Source: JAYWIG01 sp043789035
Lineage (GTDB): Bacteria > Pseudomonadota > Gammaproteobacteria > Burkholderiales > Burkholderiaceae_E
Assembly (NCBI GenBank): GCA_043789035.1
Contig: JAYWIG010000298.1
Coordinates: forward strand, 1-31,829
Length of the DNA: 31,829 bases
Reading direction: 5' to 3'
The notes under the pieces are model-generated. The model did not search any database and had not been told where the DNA came from. It saw only the letters and a list, made by a program, of their open reading frames with translations. This document shows, in pieces, positions 31,699-31,829 of this stretch (its first letter is position 1; every line of letters starts with the position of its first letter). The translations under genes and the position numbers were made by a program.

Positions 31699-31829
31699 AT
31701 GAATATTCTTCGCAATGCACTTATCGCCGCCACGTCATTTTTGGCATTTGCCCTAGTCAGCCCGGCTGCGAACGCGCAAGACAAAGTGGTCTATCACATC
31801 AACGATGCCGCTACCCAAGCCACGGCAGC
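31699..31829 (+). CDS. secreted DsrE-family-like protein, C-terminus beyond the window
   Basis: Only the first 43 codons are present. They encode a signal peptide (MNILRNALIAATSF through PAANAQ, cleavage probably after the AQ region) followed by DKVVYHINDAATQATA, which matches the start of secreted DsrE/DsrF-like proteins common in Burkholderiales. DsrE proteins of the cytoplasm relay sulfur; the function of the periplasmic ones is not established, and the key cysteine, if any, lies beyond the edge. AAAAAGG precedes the ATG by about seven bases. It lies 20 bases after the unknown gene, probably in the same operon. Confidence 0.75.
   Translation, partial: MNILRNALIAATSFLAFALVSPAANAQDKVVYHINDAATQATA

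Overview
This window looks like chromosomal DNA from a betaproteobacterium, most likely of the order Burkholderiales, with roughly half G+C by eye. The evidence is gene content and order: a Bug/TctC-type solute-binding protein, gshB followed by a mannose-type EIIA, HPr and enzyme I, the metX-metW pair, a torF-glnK-amtB cluster next to a comM-like gene, and DUF1840 and DUF3429 proteins. I see no rRNA, tRNA, insertion sequence, prophage or CRISPR array. About 32 protein genes are packed tightly, many with 1-4 base start/stop overlaps.

Layout. Positions 1-2372 (minus strand) hold a truncated Bug-family binding protein, a serine hydrolase and rlmJ; divergent from rlmJ is a HAD-type dehalogenase whose stop codon interlocks with that of dbpA. 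A 334-base gap (4541-4874) carries a 16-base palindrome and a strong terminator. A secreted fasciclin protein follows, then a long minus-strand run (5476-13220) transcribed gshB > EIIA > ptsH > ptsI > metX > metW > photolyase-like protein > DUF3429 > nei. It links thiol synthesis, a phosphotransferase chain lacking sugar permease genes, methionine synthesis and DNA repair.

Positions 13308-16640 form a nitrogen unit: a sigma-54-type promoter reads into torF (putative porin), glnK (PII) and an ammonium channel. The channel gene is the most unusual item in the window. Between its signal peptide and the Amt core it encodes an OmpA-like peptidoglycan-binding domain and an Ala/Pro linker, while the channel's twin histidines and the OmpA domain's Asp/Arg pair are all kept.

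The plus strand then carries comM, an alpha-methylacyl-CoA racemase-like gene and a DMT transporter. The transporter gene overlaps the tail of a convergent GNAT acetyltransferase gene by 124 bases; that gene lies downstream of an MFS transporter and a lipoprotein gene. DUF1840 and an acetate/propionate-type CoA-transferase run toward a full-length metH. Divergent from metH lies a membrane diguanylate cyclase, followed by an LDH2-type dehydrogenase, a 4-hydroxybenzoyl-CoA-type thioesterase, an unrecognised 131-residue protein and the start of a DsrE-like secreted protein cut by the window edge.

Most genes are ordinary housekeeping or catabolic genes. The items I would examine first are the OmpA-Amt fusion with its sigma-54 control region, the photolyase-like protein without an N-terminal antenna domain, the palindrome at 4659-4674, and the run of non-AUG starts in the phosphotransferase genes.
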